Positions 51,986-59,566 of a stretch of DNA of 64,000 nt are shown here, one piece after another. The DNA lies in assembly GCA_963746805.1 (NCBI GenBank), contig CAVVCQ010000001.1:806001-870000 (forward strand), given 5' to 3'. The DNA comes from DATHTC01 sp963746805 (GTDB lineage: Bacteria; Actinomycetota; Thermoleophilia; Gaiellales; Gaiellaceae). Every line of letters starts with the position of its first letter. Position 1 is the stretch's first letter. The translations under genes and the position numbers were made by a program. Below the pieces are notes generated by a model. It did no database searches, had not been told where the DNA came from, and saw only the letters and a list, made by a program, of their open reading frames with translations.

Positions 51986-52699
51986 TTGACGCCGGAGCTC
52001 CACGGGCTCGAGGAGCCGGTGCGCTACGCGCTCGCCGGCGGGGGCAAGCGCGTGCGGCCGGTGCTCTGCCTCGCGACCGCGGAGGCGGCCGGCGCCGACG
52101 CCGAGCGTGCGCTCCCGGCCGCGGCGGCGGTCGAGCTCGTCCACACCTTCTCGCTCGTCCACGACGACCTGCCGGCGCTCGACGACGACGACGAGCGGCG
52201 CGGACGCCCGACGGTGCACGTCCGCTTCGGCGAGGACGTGGCCGTGCTGACCGGCGACGCGCTGCTCACGGAGGCGTTCCGGCTGGCGCTGTCGTACGCC
52301 TCCACCGGCGTCGCCCGGGAGCTGACACAGGCGACGCTCGGGATGATCGGCGGGCAGTACCTCGACCTCCGCGGCGAGGGCGTCGACGAGGACGCGGTCA
52401 ACCGGCTCAAGACCGGGCGGCTGTTCGACGCGGCGGTCGCCTGCGGGCTGTGGGCGGCCGAGGTGCCCGAGCCGTCGCAGCAGCCGTGGCGCTCGTTCGC
52501 GGCCGAGCTCGGGGTGCTCTTCCAGGCGGTGGACGACCTGCTCGACGGCGACGGCTCGGTACGGACGCGCGGTGAGGCGTGGACGAGGCAGGCGGCGGAC
52601 GACGCGGCCGCGCGTGCGCTCGCGGCGCTCGAGACGGTGTCTGCGGATACGACCGTCCTGGCCGAGATCGTCGAGACGCTCGCCGCCCGGACGTCATGA
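51986..52699 (+). CDS. ispA: Polyprenyl (farnesyl/geranyl) diphosphate synthase
   Basis: 237 residues from TTG. Motifs: GGGKRVRPVL, the first Asp-rich motif DDLPALDDDDERRGRP, GQYLDLRGEG, KTGRLFDAAV and the second motif FQAVDDLLDG. It condenses isopentenyl with allylic diphosphates in the cytoplasm. The frame stays open upstream and encodes a plausible family helix (DELRATVEDYLADLAL) back to a CTG at 51926 that overlaps the preceding stop; no ATG/GTG is available there, so the true start is uncertain. The C-terminus is short for the family. Confidence 0.85.
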   Translation: MTPELHGLEEPVRYALAGGGKRVRPVLCLATAEAAGADAERALPAAAAVELVHTFSLVHDDLPALDDDDERRGRPTVHVRFGEDVAVLTGDALLTEAFRLALSYASTGVARELTQATLGMIGGQYLDLRGEGVDEDAVNRLKTGRLFDAAVACGLWAAEVPEPSQQPWRSFAAELGVLFQAVDDLLDGDGSVRTRGEAWTRQAADDAAARALAALETVSADTTVLAEIVETLAARTS

Positions 52700-52734
52700 C
52701 CGATTCGGGCACTGGCGCCGCCGCGCGACGCGGT

Positions 52735-52740
52735 TAGCCT
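52735..52740 (+). promoter_or_regulatory. Putative -10 element (TAGCCT), leaderless
   Basis: Ends 7 bases before the GTG of tlyA. Confidence 0.4.
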
Positions 52741-52747
52741 TGTCCCG

Positions 52748-53512
52748 GTGAAGAAGCGCGCCGACGTGCTCCTCGTCGAGCGAGGGCTCGCCGAGAGCCG
52801 GGCACAGGCGCAGGCGCTCGTCCTCGCGGGGCTCGTGCCAGGGGTGGCGAAGCCGGGCCAGCAGCTCGAGGAGGGGACGCCGCTCGAGGTCGAGCGCCTG
52901 CCGCCGTACGTCTCCCGCGGCGGCGACAAGCTCGCCAATGCGCTCGACGCCCTGGGGATCGACGTCACCGGCCGCGACGCGCTCGACGTCGGCGCCTCGA
53001 CGGGCGGCTTCACCGACGTCCTGCTCCAACACGGCGCCGCGCGCGTGATCGCCGTGGACGTCGGCTACGGGCAGCTCCACCCGCGCCTCCGCGGCGACCC
53101 GCGCGTGACCGTGCTCGAGCGGACGAACGCCCGCGCGCTGACGGAGCTCCCGTACGCGCCGGACCTGGTCGTCTGCGACGTCTCCTTCATCTCCGTCCGC
53201 ACGGCGCTGCCGCCGGCGCTGCGCCTCGCCGCGCCGAACTGGGAGGCGGTCGTGCTCGTGAAGCCGCAGTTCGAGGCCGGTCGCGGGGACGTCGGCAAGG
53301 GCGGCGTCGTCCGCGACCCCGATGTCCGGCGCCGCGTCGTTCGCGAGGTCGCCGAGGCCGCGCTCGCGTGGGAAGGGCGCACCGTGGCGGCCGTAGACTC
53401 CGGCGTGCCCGGCCCGAAGGGGAACCGGGAGGTGTTCCTGCACCTCGTCCACGACCCGCACGCAGCCCTGCCTGATGACATCGACGACCGGATCAGACGC
53501 GCCGTCCCGTGA
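52748..53512 (+). CDS. tlyA: TlyA-family rRNA methyltransferase / hemolysin-like protein
   Basis: 254 residues: an S4 RNA-binding domain (KKRADVLLVERGLAESRAQAQ), then a Rossmann methyltransferase with LDVGASTGGFTDVLLQHGA, VVCDVSFISVRTALPP and VLVKPQFEAGR containing the catalytic KDE-type residues. TlyA 2'-O-methylates 16S and 23S rRNA and governs capreomycin sensitivity in mycobacteria. nadK begins inside its 3' end, and the order tlyA-nadK-recN matches Mycobacterium. Confidence 0.93.
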   Translation: MKKRADVLLVERGLAESRAQAQALVLAGLVPGVAKPGQQLEEGTPLEVERLPPYVSRGGDKLANALDALGIDVTGRDALDVGASTGGFTDVLLQHGAARVIAVDVGYGQLHPRLRGDPRVTVLERTNARALTELPYAPDLVVCDVSFISVRTALPPALRLAAPNWEAVVLVKPQFEAGRGDVGKGGVVRDPDVRRRVVREVAEAALAWEGRTVAAVDSGVPGPKGNREVFLHLVHDPHAALPDDIDDRIRRAVP

Positions 53513-54342
53513 AGCCGTCCGCCGCGCGGCGGTGATCACCCACGGCAAGACGGCCGCGATCGGGCCTGCGCTCGAGCGGCTCGAGACGCTCGCGCGGGAG
53601 CACGGCGTCGAGCTCCTGCTTCCGACGGACGAGGCGGAGAAGCACGGCCGCACGGACGGGCATCCCTCGCTGGAGGCGGCCGACGTCGTGGTCGTTCTCG
53701 GCGGCGACGGGACGATGCTGCGCGCGCTCAACCGCTTCCTCGGGACCGGCATCCCCGTCCTCGGCGTCAACTTCGGCCGCGTCGGCTTCCTCTCCGCGAT
53801 CCCGCGCGAGGAGATGGAGACCGGCCTCGCGCGCGCGTTCCGCGGCGACTTCGACACGGTCGACCTCCCGACGCTCGAGACGCGGGCGGACGGCGAGCGG
53901 CACACGGCGGTCAACGACGTGGTCGTCCGCAGCGCCGACGTCGGCCGCATGGTCGAGCTCTCCTGGTCGATCCGCGGACGAGGACCTCGGCACGCAGCCG
54001 TGCGACGGGATGATCGTGTCGACCCCGGTCGGCTCGACGGCGTACAACCTGTCCAACGGCGGCCCCGTCCTCGTCTGGGGACTCGAGGCGATGGCGATCA
54101 CGTTCGTCGCCGCGCACTCGCTCCACGCGCGGCCGCTGGTCGCGCCGAAGGACGCCCGGCTCGAGATCGTCAACCGCACCCCCGACGTGAGTGTCGTCGT
54201 CCTCGTCGACGGGCATGCGGTCGGCGAGCTCGCGCCGGGCGGCGACGTCGCGATCCGCATCGGCGACGAGCGTGCGTGCCTCGCCGTCCTTTCCGATGAG
54301 CGCTCGTTCTTCCGGCGGTACAGGGAGACCTTTGCTGCGTAG
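53475..54342 (+). CDS. nadK: NAD kinase (one apparent frameshift)
   Basis: About 288 residues once joined. VVVVLGGDGTMLRALNRF (GGDG diacylglycerol-kinase-like signature) and NFGRVGFLS in the first part; after a frame break near 53975, DGMIVSTPVGSTAYNLSNGGP and NRTPDVSVVVLVDGH in the second. One extra base explains the break. It phosphorylates NAD to NADP. ATG at 53475 lies in the end of tlyA; GTG at 53532 is a possible alternative start. Confidence 0.9.
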
Positions 54343-55936
54343 GCTCAGGATCCAGAACCTCGTCCTCATCCGCGAGGCGGAGCTCGAGCTGGCGCCCGGG
54401 CTGAACGCGATCACCGGCGAGACGGGCGCCGGGAAGACGATCCTCGCGCAGGCGATCGGCCTCCTCCTCGGCGCGAAGGGCGAGGCCGGGTTCGTCGGGC
54501 CCGACGCGACCGAGGCGTACGTCGAGGCGGAGCTCGACCTGCCCGCCGAGCTGCTCGAGGAGGACGGGCTCGAGGCGCTCGCCGAGCTGCGGCCCGAGGA
54601 CGAGGACGGGCTCGTGCTCGCCCGCCGCGTCTACGCCGACGGACGCACGCGCGCGTACGCCTGGGGCCGGAGCGCGGCGCGGGAGGATCTCGCGGCGGTG
54701 GGGGAGCGGCTGATCGCGATGTCCGGGCAGTTCGAGCAGCGCCGGCTCGCGCGGTCGGCGTACCAGCTCGACGTGCTCGACGCGTTCTGCGGCGAGGATC
54801 AGCTGCGCCGGCGCGGCGACCTGCGGCTCGCGTGGCGCGATCTCCAGGCGGCGAAGCGCCGGCTCGAGGCGGCCGGGGACGAGGCCTCGCGCCTCGAGGA
54901 GCTGCGGGCGCTCGCCGACGACACGGAAGGCCTCGAGGCCGGCGCCGAGGAGTCGCTCCGCGCCGAGCGCGAGCGGCTGCGCCACGTGGACGAGCTCGCG
55001 CGCGCCGCCTCGGCCGCGGCCGAGGCACTCGCGCCGGACGAGGGCGACGGCGCCGCAGGGCTGGCTGCCGTGGCCGAGCGGGCCGTGGCGCCGCTCGAGT
55101 CGCTCGCCCCGGAGCTCGCGCGGGCCGGGGAGGAGCTGCGGGACGCGACCGTGCGTCTCCGCGACACCGCGGCCGAGCTGCGCGCCTTCCTCCAGGCCCT
55201 CGAGGCGGAGCCCGGGCGGCTGGAGCACGTCGAGTCCGAGCTCGAGCGGATCGCCGACCTCAAGCGGCGCTTCCGCGCCGCGAGCTTCGACGAGCTGCTC
55301 GCACGCGGGGCGGAGGCGCGCGTCGAGCTCGCAGGCGGGGGCGACCCGGTCGACGCGGCGGATCGAGCGGCGGCCGCCGCACAGGCGCGCGTCGGCGAGC
55401 TCGCGGGCGCGCTCCGCGACGTCCGCCGCGCGGCGGTCGACCCGTTCGCGGAGGCGGTCTCCGGGGAGCTGCGGGAGCTCGGCATGGGCGAGGGCGAGTT
55501 CCTGGCGCAGTTGCGGGAGCGAGAGCCGTCCCCGTCCGGCGCGGACGGCGTCGACTTCCTGATCCGGCCGAACCCAGGCCTGCCGTTCGCCCCGGTCGCC
55601 GAGACGGCCTCTGGCGGCGAGCTGTCGCGCGTCGCGCTCGCGATCGCCGCCGTGGCCGGCGGCACGACGCTGATCTTCGACGAGATCGACGCGGGCATCG
55701 GCGGGCGCACCGCCAACGCGGTCGGGGCCGCGCTCCGGCGGCTCGGCGAGCGCGCGCAGGTCGTGACGATCACGCACCTGCCGCAGATCGCGAGCCTCGC
55801 CGACCGCCACTTCGTCGTCGAGAAGGTGCCCGGCGACCCGACGCACACGACGATCCAGGCGCTCGCCGACGACGACCGGCGCGACGAGCTCGAGCGGATG
55901 CTCGGCGGACGCGAGTTCCTCGAGCAGGTGCAATAG
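54332..55936 (+). CDS. recN: DNA repair protein RecN
   Basis: 534 residues, SMC-like. N-terminal LRIQNLVLIREAELEL with Walker A GETGAGKTIL, MSGQFEQRRLA, a central coiled coil (residues ~150-370), and the C-terminal ETASGGELSRVALAI signature with Walker B TTLIFDEIDAGIGGRTA. It helps repair double-strand breaks. TTG start overlaps nadK, with AGGGAGA before it. Confidence 0.93.
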   Translation: MLRRLRIQNLVLIREAELELAPGLNAITGETGAGKTILAQAIGLLLGAKGEAGFVGPDATEAYVEAELDLPAELLEEDGLEALAELRPEDEDGLVLARRVYADGRTRAYAWGRSAAREDLAAVGERLIAMSGQFEQRRLARSAYQLDVLDAFCGEDQLRRRGDLRLAWRDLQAAKRRLEAAGDEASRLEELRALADDTEGLEAGAEESLRAERERLRHVDELARAASAAAEALAPDEGDGAAGLAAVAERAVAPLESLAPELARAGEELRDATVRLRDTAAELRAFLQALEAEPGRLEHVESELERIADLKRRFRAASFDELLARGAEARVELAGGGDPVDAADRAAAAAQARVGELAGALRDVRRAAVDPFAEAVSGELRELGMGEGEFLAQLREREPSPSGADGVDFLIRPNPGLPFAPVAETASGGELSRVALAIAAVAGGTTLIFDEIDAGIGGRTANAVGAALRRLGERAQVVTITHLPQIASLADRHFVVEKVPGDPTHTTIQALADDDRRDELERMLGGREFLEQVQ

Positions 55937-55938
55937 CG

Positions 55939-57072
55939 GTGGCCTCGTTCGTCGAGTTCACCGGCCGCGCGCGCCTCGACAAGCGGACGAAGCACCTCGT
56001 CAAGCGGCTCACGCCGGACGACGTCGCGATCATCGACCACACCGACCTCGACCGCGTCTCGGCCGAGGAGCTCGTCGAGTCGGGCGTTCGCGTCGTGGTC
56101 AACATCGCCCCGTCGCAGAGCGGCCGGTACCCGAACCCGGGCCCGCTCGTGCTCGTGCGCGGCGGCGTCCGCCTCATCGACGCGCCCGGCGCCGAGCTCT
56201 TCGACTCCGTCAGCGACGGCGAGCTCGTCACCGTGCGCGGCGGCGGCCTCTTCCGCAACGGCACGTGCCTCGCGAGCGGCCGCATCCTCGCCGAGCACGA
56301 GCTCGAGGCGGCTGTCGAGCAGGGCCGTGAGCGCGTCACCGAGGCGCTCGAGGAGTTCGCGGAGAACACGATGCGGTACCTGCGCGAGGAGGGCAGCGTC
56401 CTCGCCGGCGAGCTCGCGTTCCCGATGCTGAAGACGCGGTTCCGCGACCGGCACGCGCTCGTCGTCGCGCGCGGCCCCGGCTTCAAGCGCGACCTGCGCA
56501 TGGTCCGGCCGTACGTGCGCGACTTCAAGCCGGTGCTCGTCGCCGTCGACGGCGGCGCGGACGCGCTGCTCGAGGCGGGCTACCGGCCGGACGTGATCGT
56601 CGGGGACATGGACTCCGTCTCGGACGGCGCCCTTCGCTCGGGCGCGGAGCTCGTCTGCCACGCCTATCGCGGCGGCGACGCACCCGGCGCGGCGCGGCTC
56701 GACGGGCTCGGACTCCCGTACCACACGGTCGAGGCACCGGGAATCTCCGAGGACGCCGCGCTCCTGCTCGCCCACGACAAGGGCGCGGAGCTGATCGTCG
56801 CCGTCGGCACGCACCTGAACCTGACGGAGTTCCTCGAGCGCAACCGGCGCGGGATGTCTTCCACCTTCGTCACGCGGCTGAAGGTCGGCGAGATCCTCGT
56901 GGACGCGAAGGGCGTGTCGCGACTCGTCTCGCGCGGGCCGGGCCTCTGGCCGCTCCTCGCCGTCGTGCTCGCGGGCCTGGCCGCGATCTTCGTCGCCGTG
57001 ATCGTCTCGCCGGCGCTGCGGAACCTCGTCGAGCTGATCGCGAGCCGCGTGCAGGACACCCTGGGTCTCTAG
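55939..57072 (+). CDS. steA: SteA-family cytokinetic protein (thiamin-pyrophosphokinase-like)
   Basis: 377 residues. It has VSAEELVESGVRVVVNIAPSQSGRYPNPGP (in parts), a TPK-like catalytic fold (VLVAVDGGADALLEAGYRPDVIVGDMDSVSD with GGAD and GDMDS) and one C-terminal membrane helix (LLAVVLAGLAAIFVAVIV). It matches actinobacterial SteA, encoded after recN and before mctB/steB, and implicated with SteB in cell separation. GTG start lies 2 bases after recN. Confidence 0.9.
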   Translation: MASFVEFTGRARLDKRTKHLVKRLTPDDVAIIDHTDLDRVSAEELVESGVRVVVNIAPSQSGRYPNPGPLVLVRGGVRLIDAPGAELFDSVSDGELVTVRGGGLFRNGTCLASGRILAEHELEAAVEQGRERVTEALEEFAENTMRYLREEGSVLAGELAFPMLKTRFRDRHALVVARGPGFKRDLRMVRPYVRDFKPVLVAVDGGADALLEAGYRPDVIVGDMDSVSDGALRSGAELVCHAYRGGDAPGAARLDGLGLPYHTVEAPGISEDAALLLAHDKGAELIVAVGTHLNLTEFLERNRRGMSSTFVTRLKVGEILVDAKGVSRLVSRGPGLWPLLAVVLAGLAAIFVAVIVSPALRNLVELIASRVQDTLGL

Positions 57073-57075
57073 GAT
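57070..57075 (+). promoter_or_regulatory. Putative -10 element (TAGGAT), leaderless
   Basis: Ends 6 bases before the GTG of the MOSC gene; its first three bases are the steA stop. Confidence 0.35.
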
Positions 57076-57081
57076 CGTGAC

Positions 57082-57504
57082 GTGCAGGTCGAGTGGATCC
57101 ACTTCGGCGCGCCGTTCGAGGCGCAGCTCTGGACGGTCGAGTCCGCGCGCGCGCTCACGGGCAAGGGGCTCGAGGGCGATCGGCACTTCCATCCCGACGG
57201 CGCTCCGCCCGGCCAGGCGCTCACGCTCGTCGAGGCCGAGGCCGTCGAGGACGTCGGGCTCCGGCCGGGCGAGACCCGGCGCCAGGTGACGGTCCGCGGT
57301 GTGCGGCTCAACGACCTCGTCGGCAAGCGGTTCCGTGTCGGCGACGTCGAGTGCTACGGCGTCGAGCTGTGCGAGCCGTGCCTCCACCTCCAGGAGCTGA
57401 CGCGGCCCGGGATCATCGAGGAGCTCGTCCACCGCGCGGGCATCAACGCCGACATCCTCACGGACGGGACGATCTCCGTCGGCGACCGCGTGACCGTGCT
57501 ATAG
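57082..57504 (+). CDS. MOSC-domain protein
   Basis: 140 residues: KGLEGDRHFHPDG near the start, LTLVEAEAVEDVGLRPGETRRQ, and VECYGVELCEPCLHLQEL with the conserved Cys. MOSC proteins bind molybdenum-cofactor-linked sulfur and may act in metal-sulfur biosynthesis. It sits between steA and steB, interrupting an otherwise conserved pair. Confidence 0.85.
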   Translation: MQVEWIHFGAPFEAQLWTVESARALTGKGLEGDRHFHPDGAPPGQALTLVEAEAVEDVGLRPGETRRQVTVRGVRLNDLVGKRFRVGDVECYGVELCEPCLHLQELTRPGIIEELVHRAGINADILTDGTISVGDRVTVL

Positions 57505-57513
57505 CACGGCGCG

Positions 57514-58362
57514 ATGTTCGACTTCCGCTACCACGTCGTCTCGCTGACGGCCGTCTTCCTCGCGCTCGTGCTCGGGATCCTCGTCGGCGTCGCGATCTCG
57601 GACCCGGAGCTCGACCGGCGCATCGACAACGCGGCCCTGCGCGAGCAGGTCGGAAGGCTGCAGGACGATCTCGATTCGGCCGAGCAGCGCTCGGAGCGGG
57701 GGCAGGCCGCGGAGGACTATGTCGAGCGCACGTATGACGCCGTCCTGCGCGACCGGCTCGCCGGCAAGAAGGTCGCCGTGCTCTTCGTCGGCGGCGCGGA
57801 CGAGGGCGTGGAGGAGGCCGTGGAGGAGGTCGTCGACCGCGCAGGCGGGACGCTCGTTCGCGAGCGCGCGATCCAGGTGCCGGTCGCGGACGGGATCGAG
57901 CAGCAGCTCGACCCGGCCGAGTCGTCCCCTGCGAACGCAGGCCGGGCGCTCGGCCGGGAGTTCGTGGTCGGCGGCGAGACCCCGACCTGGGACGCGCTCG
58001 AGGGCCAGCTCGTGCTCCAGCAGTCCGGCTCGCTCACGGACGAGGTCGACGCGGTCGTGGTGGCGCGCACGGCCGAGCCACAGGGCGGCGACACGGCGCG
58101 CTTCCTGCGCGGCGTGTACGAGGGGCTCGAGGGGGCGGTGCCCGCGGTCGGTGTGGAGGCGACCGGCGCCGACCCGTCGTTCCTCCCCGTCCTGGGCACA
58201 TTCGACGACTTCTCGACCGTGAACAACGTCGAGACTCGCGTCGGGCGGCTCGCGCTCGCGCTGCTCCTCGCCGGCGAGCCGCAGGGACGCCACTACGGCG
58301 TCGACGCACCCGACGGCGTCCTGCCGCCGGTGGAGCCGGTCACTGCCCCGCCAGCCTCGTGA
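57514..58362 (+). CDS. steB: SteB/MctB-family coiled-coil membrane protein (DUF3186)
   Basis: 282 residues: FDFRYHVVSLTAVFLALVLGILVGVAIS is the family-defining N-terminus with one membrane helix, followed by a coiled coil (LREQVGRLQDDLDSAEQRS) and a periplasmic domain. Homologues were named MctB (copper transport) in mycobacteria and SteB in corynebacteria. With SteA it probably links the cytoplasm to cell-wall splitting. Confidence 0.9.
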   Translation: MFDFRYHVVSLTAVFLALVLGILVGVAISDPELDRRIDNAALREQVGRLQDDLDSAEQRSERGQAAEDYVERTYDAVLRDRLAGKKVAVLFVGGADEGVEEAVEEVVDRAGGTLVRERAIQVPVADGIEQQLDPAESSPANAGRALGREFVVGGETPTWDALEGQLVLQQSGSLTDEVDAVVVARTAEPQGGDTARFLRGVYEGLEGAVPAVGVEATGADPSFLPVLGTFDDFSTVNNVETRVGRLALALLLAGEPQGRHYGVDAPDGVLPPVEPVTAPPAS

Positions 58363-58378
58363 GCCCGTCGCCGTCCTC

Positions 58379-59566
58379 GTGGCGGCGCGCGACGAGGAGG
58401 GCCGGGTCGGCGACACCGTGCGGGCGCTGCGGGAGCAGTTCCCGGGCGCCGAGGTGATCGTGGCCGACGACGGCTCGCACGACGGCACCGCGGCCGAGGC
58501 CGAGGGCGCCGGCGCCGTCGTCCTGCGGCTCCCGCGCCGTGGCAAGGGCGAGGCGCTCTCGGCAGCGGAGCGCGCAGCGCCGCCCGGTGACGTTCTGCTC
58601 GCCGACGCCGACCTGCGCGGCGACCTGCGGCCGCTGATGGACGGTGAGGCCGACCTCGTCGTCGCCGCATTCGCGGTCGCGGAGGGCGGGGGCCTCGGGC
58701 TCGCGCGCGAGGCCTCGCGGGCGCTGATCCGCCTGCGCTCCGGCTACCGCGCCCGCGCGCCGCTCTCCGGGCAGCGAGCCCTCTCGCCCGCGGTGCGCGC
58801 GGCCTGCTTCCCGCTCGCGCCGCGCTTCGGCGCCGAGACGCGGATGACGATCGACGCCGCCCGAGCGGGCCTCGCGATCGCGGAGGACGAGCTCGGCCTC
58901 CGCCACCGCGCCACGGGCCGCGACCTCCGCGGCTTCGTCCACCGCGGACGCCAGCTGCGCGACATCGTCCTCGCCGCAGGACCGCTCGCGGTCAACTTCC
59001 GCGGCCTGCGTCTGCCCCTCGCCGGCTGGACGCTCGGGCTCCGTGGCGATCCCGCCGTCGCGGCCGTCGCCGCGATCGGGCTCGCCGACGACCTCTGGAG
59101 CGGGCCCGAGCGCGGCTTCCGCGGCCACCTCCGCGCGGGCCTCACCACGGGGACGCTGAAGCTCGTCGGGATCCCGCTCGTGGCGCTGCTGCGCACGCGA
59201 AGCCTCTCCGGGGCGCTGCTCGTCGGCCTCGCCGCGAACGCCCTCAACCAGCTCGACACGCGCCCGGGCCGCGCGCTCAAGGCCTACCTCGTCGCGGCCG
59301 TGCCGCTGCGCGCGCCGGTCGGAGCCGCCGTCCTGCTCGCGCCCTACGATCTTCGCGAGGTGGTGATGCTCGGGGACTCGGGGTCGAACGCGCTGGGAGC
59401 GATGCTAGGCTTGTCTTCCGTGGATCGTTTCACGGGGAAGGGCCGCTGGATCGCGATCGCCTCGCTCGCAGCCCTCACCGCCTTCGGAGAACGCCGCTCG
59501 CTCGGCCGTCTGCTGGAGTCGACGCCGGTGCTGCGCGAGCTCGACGCGCTGGGGCGGCGCCCGTGA
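58379..59566 (+). CDS. Glycosyltransferase 2 domain fused to MraY/WecA-like (PNPT) membrane domain
   Basis: 395 residues from GTG. Residues ~1-190 are a GT-A glycosyltransferase (VIVADDGSHDGTA, DxD-like DADLRGD). The rest has about six membrane segments and MraY/WecA-superfamily marks: AIGLADDLWSG, NALNQLDTRPGRALK and MLGDSGSNALGAMLG. The PNPT half would attach a sugar phosphate to a lipid carrier. Codons upstream read PVAVL in frame and complete a normal GT-A first strand, so the true start may be the CTG at 58343. It lies between steB and pyrG. Confidence 0.75.
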   Translation: MAARDEEGRVGDTVRALREQFPGAEVIVADDGSHDGTAAEAEGAGAVVLRLPRRGKGEALSAAERAAPPGDVLLADADLRGDLRPLMDGEADLVVAAFAVAEGGGLGLAREASRALIRLRSGYRARAPLSGQRALSPAVRAACFPLAPRFGAETRMTIDAARAGLAIAEDELGLRHRATGRDLRGFVHRGRQLRDIVLAAGPLAVNFRGLRLPLAGWTLGLRGDPAVAAVAAIGLADDLWSGPERGFRGHLRAGLTTGTLKLVGIPLVALLRTRSLSGALLVGLAANALNQLDTRPGRALKAYLVAAVPLRAPVGAAVLLAPYDLREVVMLGDSGSNALGAMLGLSSVDRFTGKGRWIAIASLAALTAFGERRSLGRLLESTPVLRELDALGRRP

